DNA of 64,000 bases from Diphasiastrum complanatum. Lineage: Eukaryota; Streptophyta; Lycopodiopsida; Lycopodiales; Lycopodiaceae. This document shows positions 38,280 through 51,200 of this stretch, in pieces. The stretch's first letter is position 1. Every line of letters begins with the position of its first letter. The DNA is taken from contig CM055094.1 of the NCBI GenBank assembly GCA_029204225.1, positions 11,267,153 to 11,331,152 of the forward strand, written 5' to 3'. The translations under genes and the position numbers were made by a program. Under the pieces are notes generated by a model. The model searched no databases and was not told the origin of the DNA. It saw only the letters and a list, made by a program, of their open reading frames with translations.

Positions 38280-38720
38280 AAATTTGTTGCCTTGGTGGTG
38301 ATGATAGCTGAAGGAGCCATAAAAGAGAAAGACATCAATCGGACATATCCTCCTACAATGTTTGTCCACATGCCCAAGGATGCAAAGAGAGCTTGTTTAG
38401 TGCAGAAGGCAATGGAACTTCTTAGCAACAAGGATGTGCTCACAACAGAAGTGAAATGCCCTGAGATTCCATTTCTTTTCAGAAAGAATTCCTGACATTA
38501 ATCAGAATCTTTTTGAGAGTATCTATACTCTCTTGAGAGAAAATGATTTTGTAGTGGGTTTCTAAAGAAAAATTCAAGAGCTATGAATTGGCAGATGTCC
38601 ATGAAGAAACGTGGCATGCTGCCTGAACATAGGTTTGGGAAATATGCTGAACTCCTAGAATATATCCATCTGTTATTGTCACCTACGAAGTGCAAATGGT
38701 TTCATTTTTTCTTCAAGTAT
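38280..38720 (+). pseudogene. Decayed gene fragment of uncertain family
   Basis: A 67-codon frame (YPPTMFVHMPKDAKRACLVQ, KAMELLSNKDVLTTEVKC) is followed, after a frame change near 38490, by IPDINQNLFESIYTLLREND. After another frame change come MNWQMSMKKRGMLPEHRFGK and YAELLEYIHLLLS. The composition is that of a normal globular protein, not a transposon. I think it resembles the C-terminal part of a plant cytosolic protein family, but cannot name it safely. No splice sites or upstream exons were found. Most likely a captured or processed fragment. Confidence 0.4.
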
Positions 38721-39058
38721 CGTATGACAGACTCCAGAGCAGTTTCCTGCTAACCACAATTCAGCTATCACTTTAATCAACAAGCAATTTTATTGAAGTT
38801 GTTGAGTTTGTATGGGGAAAAGGATGCATGGCCCTCCTCCCCATGAATGCATCTAAGGGGCCCACTCCAAATTCAAATTATCCTTTATCAACACACATAG
38901 TGTTTTGAAGTGCATGTACATACTTTCATGGTGAAAGGTGTCAAACAAATGAGACTTTCATTATCAAAAATTTGAAAGGTGCTCTAAGGATTTTTTAAAT
39001 TATCAGACTTTCCACATGAAAGGTTGAAATAAAAATGCATTTCTATGAAAATCGGCCT

Positions 39059-39640
39059 CCATTGCCACATGACAAATCCTTAGCTTGCAAGACTTGCCAC
39101 ATGGTAGACCTACGTGGCTTTCCACGTGGCAGCCTACAACAAGATTGGCAGATAGTAGATTTATGACATGCCTATGTGGCTTGCTACACAAGCCTATGGT
39201 AGTCCTACGTGGCTTATGACATGGGAAGTATCACCCTCCATGGTTTTCTACGTGGCAGGCCTATGTGGCTTGCCACGTGGTAGCTTGCGAGCCCCACCTC
39301 TTTCTCTCTCTATGTCCACTCAAGCCTACGTGTCAGAGCCTGGTTGGCTTGCCACACAAGCCTATGTGGCAACCTACAACATGCTTGCATGGCAGACATG
39401 AGGCCTATGCCATGCCTATGTGGTCTGCCATGCCTCTCCACTGAGGCCTATGTGACAGAGCCTGGTTAGCTTGCCACGCAAGCCTATGTTAGAACTATGT
39501 GGTTTGCCACGTGGCAAACCCCAAGCTTGCATGACTTGCCATGGGGTAGGCCTACATGGCTTGCCATGTGGCAGTCTGCAACAGGCTTGGTAGATATCAG
39601 ACCTATGACATGTCTATATGGCCTGCTACACAAGCCCATC
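39059..39640. repeat. G-box-rich repeat region
   Basis: Short phrases such as CCTATGTGGCTTGCCACGTGG recur irregularly, with CACGTGG cores near 39124, 39275 and 39509. On a larger scale 39059-39200 is repeated in diverged form at 39502-39640 (GCTTGCAAGACTTGCCACATGG against GCTTGCATGACTTGCCATGGGG). Confidence 0.75.
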
Positions 39641-39728
39641 GAGCCAGAAATCGGTCGGATTCCATAAAAAATGGTCAGAACTTCAAACGGGTGGTGTTCA
39701 AAGGTTTGTGGGCTCAACACAAACCCAC

Positions 39729-39862
<134 letters not shown>

Positions 39863-39869
39863 ATGTATG

Positions 39870-42800
39870 GGTTTGTCATTAAGGGATAGCACAGTTATGG
39901 CATGAAAAATTGACCTAACAAATCCAGTACTGCCCAGTTACGACATCGTTCACTCATAAATACCCTTCGTCCCAAGAATAACGTAGTTAGTGGGCAACAA
40001 GGAGGGGAACTTATAGGAATAGACCAAAGGCTGGACGGTCTAACAAAAGAATGGACTAGTTTCAAGCTTCACGAAGAGTCTGCTACTATAAATTATATCC
40101 TTGCTTGATTCTTGGTCAAATCAAGTGTGTCTTGGATCCAAAATAGACAACTCCACATTATTGGATGAATGAAAGTCACACACAAAAAAAAAAGGTATCA
40201 AAATACAGAATATATTAATCAAACTAGTCCAATAAAAAAAAAACCAGTAAACTTTTCAAATTTTTAATATTTTCAATTAAACTCAACAATTTCATGTTGA
40301 TTATAGACCAATAATGGACCTTATAACTAAAATCGAAAATATCATGTGCCTAGTCCAAGAAAAAAATCAAAATAGAATAACTAATGCCAAAAAATAGACA
40401 AACAACTGCATCCATATTGATTACAAAGAGAATCACAATAGCCAATTTACTTCTATTAAATTACAAAGGTGGACTTTTAAAACTTGAGCCATTCATGTGT
40501 ATACAGCAAATGAGACCTAACAAAACCATTACAATAGTTTTTATCACAAGAAGAACTTGACTCCAAATGTCTCTTTGGAAAATGAGCCAAATGATCCCAA
40601 ATCTAAAACAATAACAACCCTAATAAGTAGGTTAACATGATGATGAACATATTATAACAGGCAGTTGGGTGTGGGTGTACAAATCCTACTCGGCAAAAGC
40701 ATGGTGATGCCTTTGTAGGAGCTTAATAACTACAAGAGGAACATTCCTAATGCAGAATAATGCATTTTTTTTTGCCAAACTCAGAGTGATCTCCATTGGG
40801 AAAGCAATGAATTGGTCTACAAGTCTGCATGTATTGTAAATTTATTGAGGTAATATCATATGCCATGTAACATCTGAGTAGGGTGCAAATGCATGAGAAT
40901 TAAGAACACCTAAAGGGATATGTTGCATTCTCAAAAGAAGTATAAAAACAGTATGAAAATTGATTATTGATAGAAGAATGTGTGATGCTATATTTGCTAG
41001 TGCCATGAACTTCTAAAATAAATTTGAACTCTCAAACGTTAATGTCATTCATGGTTCCATTAGTCCCGAACATATAACCAAGATTGTCCCCATCATCAAC
41101 CTTGTGTATGTGAAAAGCTACTATAGTGATACTAGTCCTCAACGTAATGATTAGGGTTTTATACTTTTAGAACATAAATTCTTTGAATAAATTTTAGAGT
41201 TTCTACTAGAATAGATCATCAAAAGAACGTAGTAGCAAATCGAATAAGAGATGCAATAGCATTATAAACAAGAGTATGATATGCATATTGTGGTACCAAA
41301 GGTTGAGAAGAAGGCCTCAAAAATTCAGATTAAGAAACAATAAGACCAACAACATACTTTTGCTCTGAAGTGTCAAAAAGTGGCATAGCCCACACAAGGG
41401 TATCTTACTTAGAAGAAGTAACATAAGAATGCAATCAAACAGCAAACCAGCTAAATAAATGTGGGAATAATTTCATCTGATGACATGTCTAGAAAGAGAT
41501 AAAAGACGTTAAAAAAAATGTCAATTTACTCTCATAAAAACACTTTGTTTAACCGTTAAAAGTTGTGTTGTTAAATCTCAAGCCATTGAGGATCAATCAT
41601 AGCATTATGGAGACATTTTTGAAACTTTAGAAATCAAACATTCATTGTAAATCTTCCTTACACAATCGCTTGTAAATCCTTAAGTCTACGCAACTCCATC
41701 CATCATTAAAATTCTCTACATATGGTTATCGTGAGACATCTCAAGTAAACTCAAGTTTAGCAATCTAGTTGTCCAAGAATAAACAATTGCCTTATCCTTG
41801 AGGTCATGAATAAGGTAAGTTCATAAATTTTTGGATTAGAAACAATTGTAGAAGTAGAGTGGGTACTCACTAATGAGTATGCACCTTTGCCTAACCAGCA
41901 TGCATAGATGCCAAATTCTCTTGTTTTTGTATAATGAACCATGCATATACTACATCCCCACTCATCATGTTTATCAAACCTGAAATTCTTCCATGAGATG
42001 GGATAGTATTAGATCATCATGTAGCAAGCATAATATACACGAGCATGCACACATGAAGAGAGTATAATATGTTGCAAAAGAGTACGACGTTGCTACCAAA
42101 TGTAAAAAGAGGTGGATAATGTTGACCTTGCTAGCCCCCAAACTAGTAAGTATATGTCAAAAAATGTCAAGCCAACCAGACATAAGTCAAGCCTATAGTA
42201 AGCTTAATTGATGGGAGTTTGTCTATATAGGTTGTAGCCTGGCGCCTCATCAAATGAACAAAAAGAAAGGAGGTTGTCGTCGAATTTCTAAATTAACAAG
42301 AGCGGGGCAAAGGAGGGTTGAAGGGGGACTGATCTTTGTAGCACCCAAAGGGGGAGAGTCAAGGATCAAATAGGTTTGTGTGATACCAAGATGAAGGTTG
42401 ATTGAGCTAAAACTTAAAAGCAACAACAAGACTGACAAAACTAAAAAATATTTACTCACAATTTTCCAATCCTCCCTCCAAATGGTGCCGACCACTCAAG
42501 TCCAATATGACACTTCTTGCATTACTACGAACGTGATTACATTTTACTATATTCAATTTGAACCAAATGAATTTCAAGCGACTTCTTGAGAGTTTCAAGA
42601 GACTTTAAGAAATTAACATTGTCCTTGGCAAGATTTGTGTCTTGTCAACTCTTCTCGATCTGAATAAGCTTGATTATGATTTCAAATCCAAATCTAACTA
42701 TAACAAGTTTACAAGCAATGATTTGCATCCCTCCTATAGATACGACCACAATCCCAAATGACCACAAATGAAGATTGAGGATTTAATAGAGCATCACCTA

Positions 42801-44640
42801 AGAGAGAAATAGGCAACAAATGAATGACTTGTGAAAAAATCACTTTCAGTGTGCTTTGTGAAAAAATTTAAGAATTTTCATTCAAACTTTGGAACACAAA
42901 CAGCATCCATTCAAATCTAAGTCAATACATTGAAATAAGCACAAAAATAAACTCAGAAATATTTATTCTCAATTTTCTAATCCTCCAGATCATTTGGTCC
43001 AAATGGATACTCACTGAACATGATATACACATGCAGATCAGTTTGAAAAAAGATTCAAGAAAAAAATTTCGAACTTCAAGCAATCTTAAAAAAATATCCT
43101 CCTTGGCATGATTTTTGTCCTGTGTCTACTCTTCTGACCTCAATAGGCACGCTTATGATTTAATGCAAACTCCCATGAATTAAGATTAAGGATTCAAGCT
43201 TTGTCAAAAATGTACTATATATTGTGTAGTAGTCTGTAATGTCATAAGCTTAGAAAATACATACATGCAACAAAAAACAGTCGAAAGATCTATACTAAGA
43301 CAATAATATACAATTCAAACAGTAATACGCACAGTGGTATTACTAGGCAGGTAATACTTATCTCCACTACTCAAAATAGGATGAAAACTATGCTCCTATA
43401 ATGGTCTTGAAAAATTCAGCTCAAAATTGAAGTTTTGGAAAAAAAAAATTAGTGAAACATGAGCAGGCAGGAATCATCAAAGGATAGAAAACTGGTTAAG
43501 AAATTGTCTACAAGCACAGATAGAGAATGGAATTTCTAGAACGGCTTTTGAATTTGACTTCAATAATTTCAGCACATGTGATCCACCCTATGGACATGAA
43601 CAACAAATTGTCAGCTTGTCAAATCTTTGAAATAAAGCCCACAGTGCATCCTTGCAGGATGAAATTAATGAGTATGTACTTCTTCAAGGTGATATTTTGC
43701 AAGTCCTTCCCACAATATTCATGAGAGAGAAGACCTTGGAATATAGTTGCACCAGATGATTCACCACAAAATTGTTTTTGTCCATGAGCACTGAAGATAA
43801 TTGATAAATGAGAACTCACACAAGCCTCTTAAGTTTCATACAAGAATGTTTTCCTACTCTCACCACAGCTTTTTATATATTAAAAAGGTATCACGGGTGA
43901 CATATTAGGCAGCCAGCTGCTATCCCCAGGTTAACTGAACACTTCATGATGATGTTGTTTAAGGATATTGAATGCAAGAAGTATTCAGAAAGAAATCAGT
44001 TGCTAGAGAGGCCTACTGGTCTTGTAGCAGTAGGAAAGACACTATTAGCTTAAACTTGCAAGTTTAAATGGGTAAAGTTCAAATTCTTGTTCTTCCTGCT
44101 ACCTGAGCTCACCCTCTTTTCTCTTCAAACATGTGATTGATGGCGGTTCAATTACAGCACTGTCTTGGCAAATGTTGCAACAAGAGATTGACTTAGGTAG
44201 CTTTTTTCTTTTTGAGTTTATCACAAAGCCATTGTCTTAGCACTTGGGTTTTGTACATACGATCACCGATGTTTCAACTTTATGTTATAAAGAATGTTAG
44301 TCATGCTCAATTGCAACATAAGACTTAAAATCTTTCATTGTGGCCAAAGTTTAACCATAGCCGGCAAATATTAGAATTTACAGTGCCCATTTTCTTAGGC
44401 AATGACTCCGGTGTTCGTCTTAGATAAGCAGTGTGGCAGAGTAGAGCACATTCAAACCTCTACTCTCTTTGACCAATAGGAATTCTTGCAACCGGCAGAC
44501 TTAGCCCAAGAGGATCACAGAAGGTTCCCATTTCCAGCATAGGCCTTTGAATGCTGCTCCAGTGGTGATTTTAGGAGATATTGGATGCGACACTTGTATC
44601 TTAAACGACGAGCCAGAACTGTAAACCTAGAGAGTTTTCA
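39870..44640. other. Intergenic DNA downstream of the MRPL47-like gene
   Basis: No convincing coding exons seen on either strand. At about 42440-42700 and 42950-43170 two diverged copies of one sequence occur (shared phrases AAATATTTACTCACAATTTTC and TCCTTGGCAAGATTTGTGTC), an old direct repeat of about 520-bp period. The part nearest 44655 may contain the 3' untranslated region of the ribosomal protein gene. Confidence 0.4.
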
Positions 44641-44654
44641 GCCGAATGCAGCTT

Positions 44655-45170
44655 TCACTTTGCGTTTATGATTTTCTTCAGAATATTCCGCTTCCTTGGA
44701 TCTTCTTCTAGAAGTGCTCTTTCAGTAAGGACTTGCTTAATTTGACACATTGAATTCTTTACCTTTTCATAACAACTCAATGAGATCAGTATAATTAGAG
44801 CAAGCCAACAGCATGTTAGTACAAGCATTCAGAGGGCATTTCTGAAATATTGCAGCAAATCAATTGATAATCGTGGCATCAAGTTACCATGTTTTCAAAC
44901 TGCAATTCCAAGATTCAACTAAGAAAAGAAACGACCTACTCTGGCAAGTCTTTGAAGCAGAAATGCAGCTTTTCTTCATATAAGGGAATGCTTACATTAA
45001 GAAGTCCTACATAGTGTTTCCCATCTCTGCAGCCTAAAAGGTGGAAGGACATAAATGAATAAACAATCACACTTCACTACCATCCCACAAACACAAACCA
45101 AGTGTGGGGTACTGATAACAGTAAGTCTGAATTTCAAGTAATGAATGCACAATGAGAAACTGTGCAGCAT

Positions 45171-45228
<58 letters not shown>

Positions 45229-48200
45229 ATCTTCAGACTTGAATAGAGTATTGTTGGAATGTAAATGGAATTGCTTACATTACCATAGGTTACTTTGACC
45301 CAAAAGGTCGAGAGTTGTGTAACCATGGTCATTTATTATATTAGGCCTACTAAACTTAGAGTTAAGTGAGTATGAAATTAACTTGGTAGGGACTCATGGG
45401 TCCACTAGGCCTAATTGTGACATTAAGTACCCCAACTTGACATATTGGAGGTACCTTATTCTTTCTATGTAACTTATAGAAAGTTGGATAGCCAATAGTC
45501 AAGTAGTTGGATAGCCAATAGTCATGAAGTTCGATAGTCATCTTGGACTATATATATGTGTGCATCCCATTTGTATAAGACACTTTTGTAAGCAATACTG
45601 ACTATTCTCCTTGGCTGTCCACGAGTTTCTACAAGAGGGTTTCTAGCCATCGCTCTCTTTCTTTTGAGAATGCTTTGTGTAATTGAATAGTTAAGATTCT
45701 GAATCCTTTGGCTTCTATTTCCTACATGGTATCAGAGCCTTTAAGTGATCATATTGCTTGCAGGAGGGCGCCCAATAGGAAGCTATCTTCTTCCCCTTTT
45801 GGTTGCAGAAAATCATCAAGCTGCTGATTTTTGCAGGAGAAGAATCTGTTCATCTTCTTATAGTTTTTTTGTAGGAAATTGCAAGGCACCTTCACCTATT
45901 TGAGAGCTAAATAAGGGTGCCCATGCTCAAACCAATTGCATGTGATCTTGACTCAATTACATGCTGAAAATTTCAGATTTACTTCTTAAATGAAAATACA
46001 TGTGTTTTGGACACATTTCTTACTGAAATTTCCCTGTTGGTGAGCTTGGAGTAGGGTGCTACCATCAGCTCTATATGCACATAGAGTGCACTCTTTTCAG
46101 TCACAAATTTCTGGTTTTGGTTTTGGCTTCATTCAAAGTCTACCTATTTGTGAGCATTCTGTTTTTTTGTGCAGAAATCAGCCACCTATTTCATTACTTG
46201 TTGAGCAGATTGCATGTGGAGTATTGCAATCTATTGTGCTCATAATTTCAGCTTTGAGGTGGCTGCCCTTTGAGTAGATTTTGTCTTGGAAAGTCTATTT
46301 CCTATCTACTATAAGCTGATTTTTCTTTTATGCCTGAAGAATCGGAGTCTATTGGTTCTTTATTTAATGAAGATAGGCTGGATGGCACAAACTATTCCTT
46401 GTGATGCTACATGATAAAGAACTTTCTAATTGCTAAAGGCTTGTGGGAAGTAGTTAATGGTAACAAAGAGAGGCTGCTACCTTGGCACCTATTACACCAT
46501 CTAGAACAACTACTTCATCTACGGAGGTGTCTTCCGATGAGCAAAAGAAGTGGGATCGACGAGATGCACAAGCACATTCCGTCATTGCATTATCAGTGAA
46601 GAGATCTATCCTCCTCATATTAGATCATGCAAGACTTCCAAAAGTGCTTGGGAGACTCTTGCCAAGATGTTTCAAGTAAAGAATGCGGCAAAAGTGGTAT
46701 ATCTTTGAAATCAACTTTCTATCTTGAAGATGCAAGAAGGTGATTTGCTTACAAACCACTTGACGAAGATCAAGGATCTTCGAGAGGAGCTTCTTAGTAT
46801 TGATGAGGTGATTGAGAACTCACAATTTGTATCTATTACTCTCAACTCTCTTCCTAATTCTTACCTTCCATTTGTGTCATCATTGAGCATTTCTCTTAGG
46901 GGACAGCAAATCTCCTTCGACGAACTTGTTGGCTTACTTCTTCAAGAAGAACAAACAAGGATCAACTTTGGTGAACGAGAAGATCAAGCTTTCTTTGCAA
47001 AAGGCAAAGGCAAAGGCAAGTGGAAAGGGAAGCCTTCTTTCAAAACTTCCAAAGATGGTCAAAAATCTAAGGAAGCTCAAGATCAAGACTCCAAGAAGAA
47101 GGGTAAGTGCCACTATTGCAAGAAGTTTGGACATCACATCAAAGGATGTAGGAAGAGGCTTGCAAAGGAAAAAGAGAAAGGTAACGATACAAGTACCGCA
47201 ATCATTACTTTGGAACAACAATTTGGAAAGGAGGATAATCTTTTCAATAATGATTATGCTTTTGTCACTAATAATCTCATCTCTCCTAAAGACGAGATTT
47301 CTGCCACTTCAAATCTTGCTGGTTTTTCAACAGAAAACAGCTCATCTTCAGCTTTACAAGTTGCTGTTTTTTCATCTATTGATTGGGTGATTGATAGCGG
47401 TGCCACACGCCATATGACTTATCACAAAGAAATCTTCACAAAGCTTGTGAAAGTGCATGATGGAAGCAAAGTTCAAGGTGTTAATAACACCTCTTATCCT
47501 ATCAAAGGTATTGGAGTGATCCCCATTATCTTACCCAATGGTGAGGAGAAGTACATTCGTAATGTACTCTATGTTCCAAAAATAAAAAAGAATCTCATTT
47601 CGGTGTCTACGATTATGAACCAAGGATTGGTTGTGGAATTCAAAGAAGACAAATGTCTTATCAAAGACCCAAAGAGATCTCTTATGATCATTGCTTCGGG
47701 AACATTACGTGGTGGATTGTTCCTTATGGATACCTATGAGCGAAGAGCTTCATCATCTTTTTGTCTTGTTGCATCAAGTTCACATTCTTTGGAGTTGGCT
47801 GAATTATGGCATGCTAGGTTTGGACATCTTAACTTTGCTAGCGTGAAGATGTTGAAGAGATTCAATATGGTTGAAGACATTCCTAATATTGAGCATCTCG
47901 AAGGACATGTATGCGAAGGATGCATACTTAGAAATTTCAAAGGCAAGCTTTTCCGATTGATGGAACTATTAGAGTCGATGGCAAATTTGATTTGGTTCAT
48001 AGTGATGTATGTGGTCCAATGAGGACCGAATCCATTGGAAGGTGTAAGTGCTTTGTTACTTTTATTGATGACCTTTCAAGATTTACATGGATTTATCCTA
48101 TGAAGGCAAAATCTGAAGTTATTCAACGCTTTAAGGATTTTCTAGCAATGATAGAAAATCAGTTTGGGCACTCTTTGAAGATCTTACGTACCGACCGAAG

Positions 48201-51200
48201 AGGGGAATATATATAAAGAATTCGTTCGGTACTTATCTTCAAAGCAAAGGTGTCCATCATCAAATGACAACCCCTTACACACTTCAACAAAATGGTGTTG
48301 CCGAAAGAAAGAATCGCACTATTATGGAGATGGCTCGATGCATGCTCAAGGCAAAGGGCCTACCTCACAAGTTTTGGGCTGAAGCGGTTATAACGGCGGC
48401 ATACATTAGTAATCGGTGTCCTACTAAAGCCTTGAAGGCATTATCTCCTTATGAAGTTTGGTATGGTAAGAAGCCTACTGTTTCTCACTTACGCATCTTT
48501 GGTTGCACGGCTTATGCTTTCATTCCCGATAAGCTAAGAACCAAACTTGATGATAAAGGAGTTAAATGCATATTTGTTGGCTATAGTAGCGAAAGCAAGG
48601 GCTATAGGTTGTTCAATATGGATACTAATAAAATCATAGTGAGTCGTGATGTTCATTTTGATGAAAAGACCTCCTATGATGTTGCGCCCACTCATGTCAT
48701 GAAAGGGGACTTCCCCCATGATGCAAATGTTGAAATATTTCCAGATTTGGTTTTGCCATCTAATCATGAAGAGAAGAGAATGCCATCAACTTCTAGTGGA
48801 CAGCCCACTACTTCTTCAATTTTGCAGCCCATAGTTCATCAAGAAGAACCTATTTATGGTGAACAGTAGTCTGTTGAAGACATTGGACAGCAAGGTCCAA
48901 GTTCGGAAAACATTGGACAGCAAGGTCCAAGTTCGGAACACTTTGGACAGCAAAGTGTTGACAAAGGTAAGGCTGTTGGACAGCCCAAACCAGTCCCTAA
49001 ATGGTTGTTGCAGACTTTGCAGGACAGCAAAGTGGATCATTTCTATGAAGGGAAGACTCGTGCCTCTACTAAATCAATAGAATTTGCTGATTTTTCTGAT
49101 TTTGCTCTAACTTCTATTGAGGATGGTGCAGTAGAACCTGTTTTTTATGAGCAGGCCAGAGGAGTAAAATGTTGGGAGGATGCGATGCAAGAGGAATATA
49201 ACTCACTCATGAAGAACCACACTTGGGTTCTTGTTGTTCTTCCACATGGGGCTGGAATCTTCATCTCTCAACAACGATACATTGAGCAGATGTTGAAACA
49301 ATCTTCTTTTTTCAAGTCACCGCAAGTTAATGCATATCATGGATGCATTGGTGAAAAGGTTCATGCAAAACCTTTTCAATTTGATGTTTTAGCAAAGGCT
49401 GAAAAATTCAAGCACTCTTTGGAACCTTTTTGTACTAATCGAGGAGGGAGTCAACATGTGTCAATTAGTACTTTTGTTCAAAGTGTTAAGAGAGAGCATT
49501 TGTTTGGAGAGAATTTTTCATTATTTGAAAAATCTTCTATGTCATCCCATGCCTCTTCGAGGGACAGCTTTGATGACGCCATCGTTGATGCATCTCTTGA
49601 TAGTTTGCTAAATTTTTATGATGAAGACGTTGGACAGCAGGTTCAGCCATCTTCTTTTGGTCATTTACAGCCCAGCAGTCCATTATGCTTCAGGAACAGC
49701 CTGCGGAAGATTATGGACAACATGGTCCATGTTGGGAACACTTTGGGCAGCAAAGTGTTGAACAGCCCATAACAGTTCCTTGTCGGCTATTGGAGACTTT
49801 GTAGGACAGCAAAGAAATATCTTACTACGAAAGGAAGGCACATGCCTCTTTAAAATCAGTACCTCTTGCTGATTTTCTTGGTTCTACATTTACTCTTCAT
49901 CATGATGTTGGTACATTGCCTATTCTATGTGAGCAAGTCATTCATGGTAAGGTTTGGGAGGATGTGATGCCAAAAGAGTTTGGTACTCTTTATTGTCCTT
50001 ATGGTAAGAAGCATTTTCGAATGATGTGGGAACCTATGATGGATTACAAGTCCATGTTTCGACTTATTGCCGAGTTTATGTTGGATCCCTACTTCGGACG
50101 GAGCATGCAAATCCTCACCCTTCGACTTGATGCTTCATTATTACGCATTCTTTTCCTTTTATATGTTGGACATGATTGGGGATGAGATTTCGACTACTTC
50201 AATGCGAAGTTTATTTGGCGACATGAAGTTCGGACAGCAAGTTACATTTTTCTCTTTCGAGAAGTTATTTCATGTTATGTTATGCATTTCCATTTAAGGA
50301 GGGTGTTGGAATGTAAATGGAATTGCTTACATTACCATAGGTTACTTTGACCCAAAAGGTCGAGAGTTGTGTAACCATGGTCATTTATTATATTAGGCCT
50401 ACTAAACTTAGAGTTAGCTAAGTTAGTATGAAATTAACTTGGTAGGGACTTATGGGTCCACTAGGCCTAATTGTGACATTAAGTACCCCAACTTGACATA
50501 TTGGAGGTACCTTATTCTTTCTATGTAACTTATAGAAAGTTGGATAGCCAATAGTCAAGTAGTTGGAAAGCCAATAGTCAAGTAGTTGGATAGCCAATAG
50601 TCATGAAGTTAGATAGTCATCTTGGACTATATATATGTGTGCATCCCATTTGTATGAGACACTTTTGTAACCAATACTGACTATTCTCCTTGGCTGTCCA
50701 CGAGTTTCTACAAGAGGGTTTCTAGCCATCTCTCTCTTTCTTTTGAGAATGCTTTGTGTGATTGAATAGTTAAGATTCTGAATCCTTTGGCTTCTATTTC
50801 CTACAAGTATGCCAGCCCCCTTTACACTATACACAGACACACCCATTACCATCTTGCCTCGCCTCACCACCTTTACCTTATTCACCCCTCAAGAGGTGAA
50901 AAATGCCATTTCGAAGTTGAGTACCCATCATCCTCATCATATTGATGATCTGGACAAGTGAACTTGTAATTTATGTTGCTGATGTTCCTTCTTCCCTCTT
51001 TATCCATGCAGTCATCCACTGTGTTCCTTCTCTTTGTGCACAAACATTATGAAATCCCATCCATAAGGGCACTATCATGATTGGTCAGATTATGGCCAAA
51101 TTACATGGTTCCATTCTTCAATCTGCAGTGAGTAATGAAGCTGAGATCAAACACGTACATGTTTCGGGACAGGCAGGTCTCAGGGCCAAGTTTTCCACCT

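Larger units (their letters stand above)
45252..50805 (+). mobile_element. Complete-ended, non-autonomous Ty1/copia element in MRPL47 intron 2
   Basis: Two LTRs about 98% alike over their shared length, initiator tRNA-Met primer site, polypurine tract AAGGAGGG (50296-50303) and a perfect 5-bp target duplication (AGTAT). The interior codes for gag, protease and integrase, but the reverse transcriptase and RNase H are almost entirely missing. A sequence of linker-like repeats takes their place. It is inserted on the plus strand, antisense to the host gene. High LTR identity indicates a comparatively recent insertion. Without RT it must have moved using enzymes of another element, if the loss came before insertion. 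Confidence 0.95.

Noticed and set aside
42250-42495. 81-codon minus-strand ORF with a Leu-rich hydrophobic stretch
   Set aside because: The apparent membrane segment comes from AT-rich repeat DNA that recurs in diverged form at 42950. No support for a protein.
46056-46277. Short plus-strand ORF between copia primer site and gag
   Set aside because: It lies in the untranslated leader of the element and has no recognisable domain.
48870-48960. Regular repeats suggestive of CRISPR
   Set aside because: The units are contiguous 30-bp coding repeats without spacers, inside a plant copia element.
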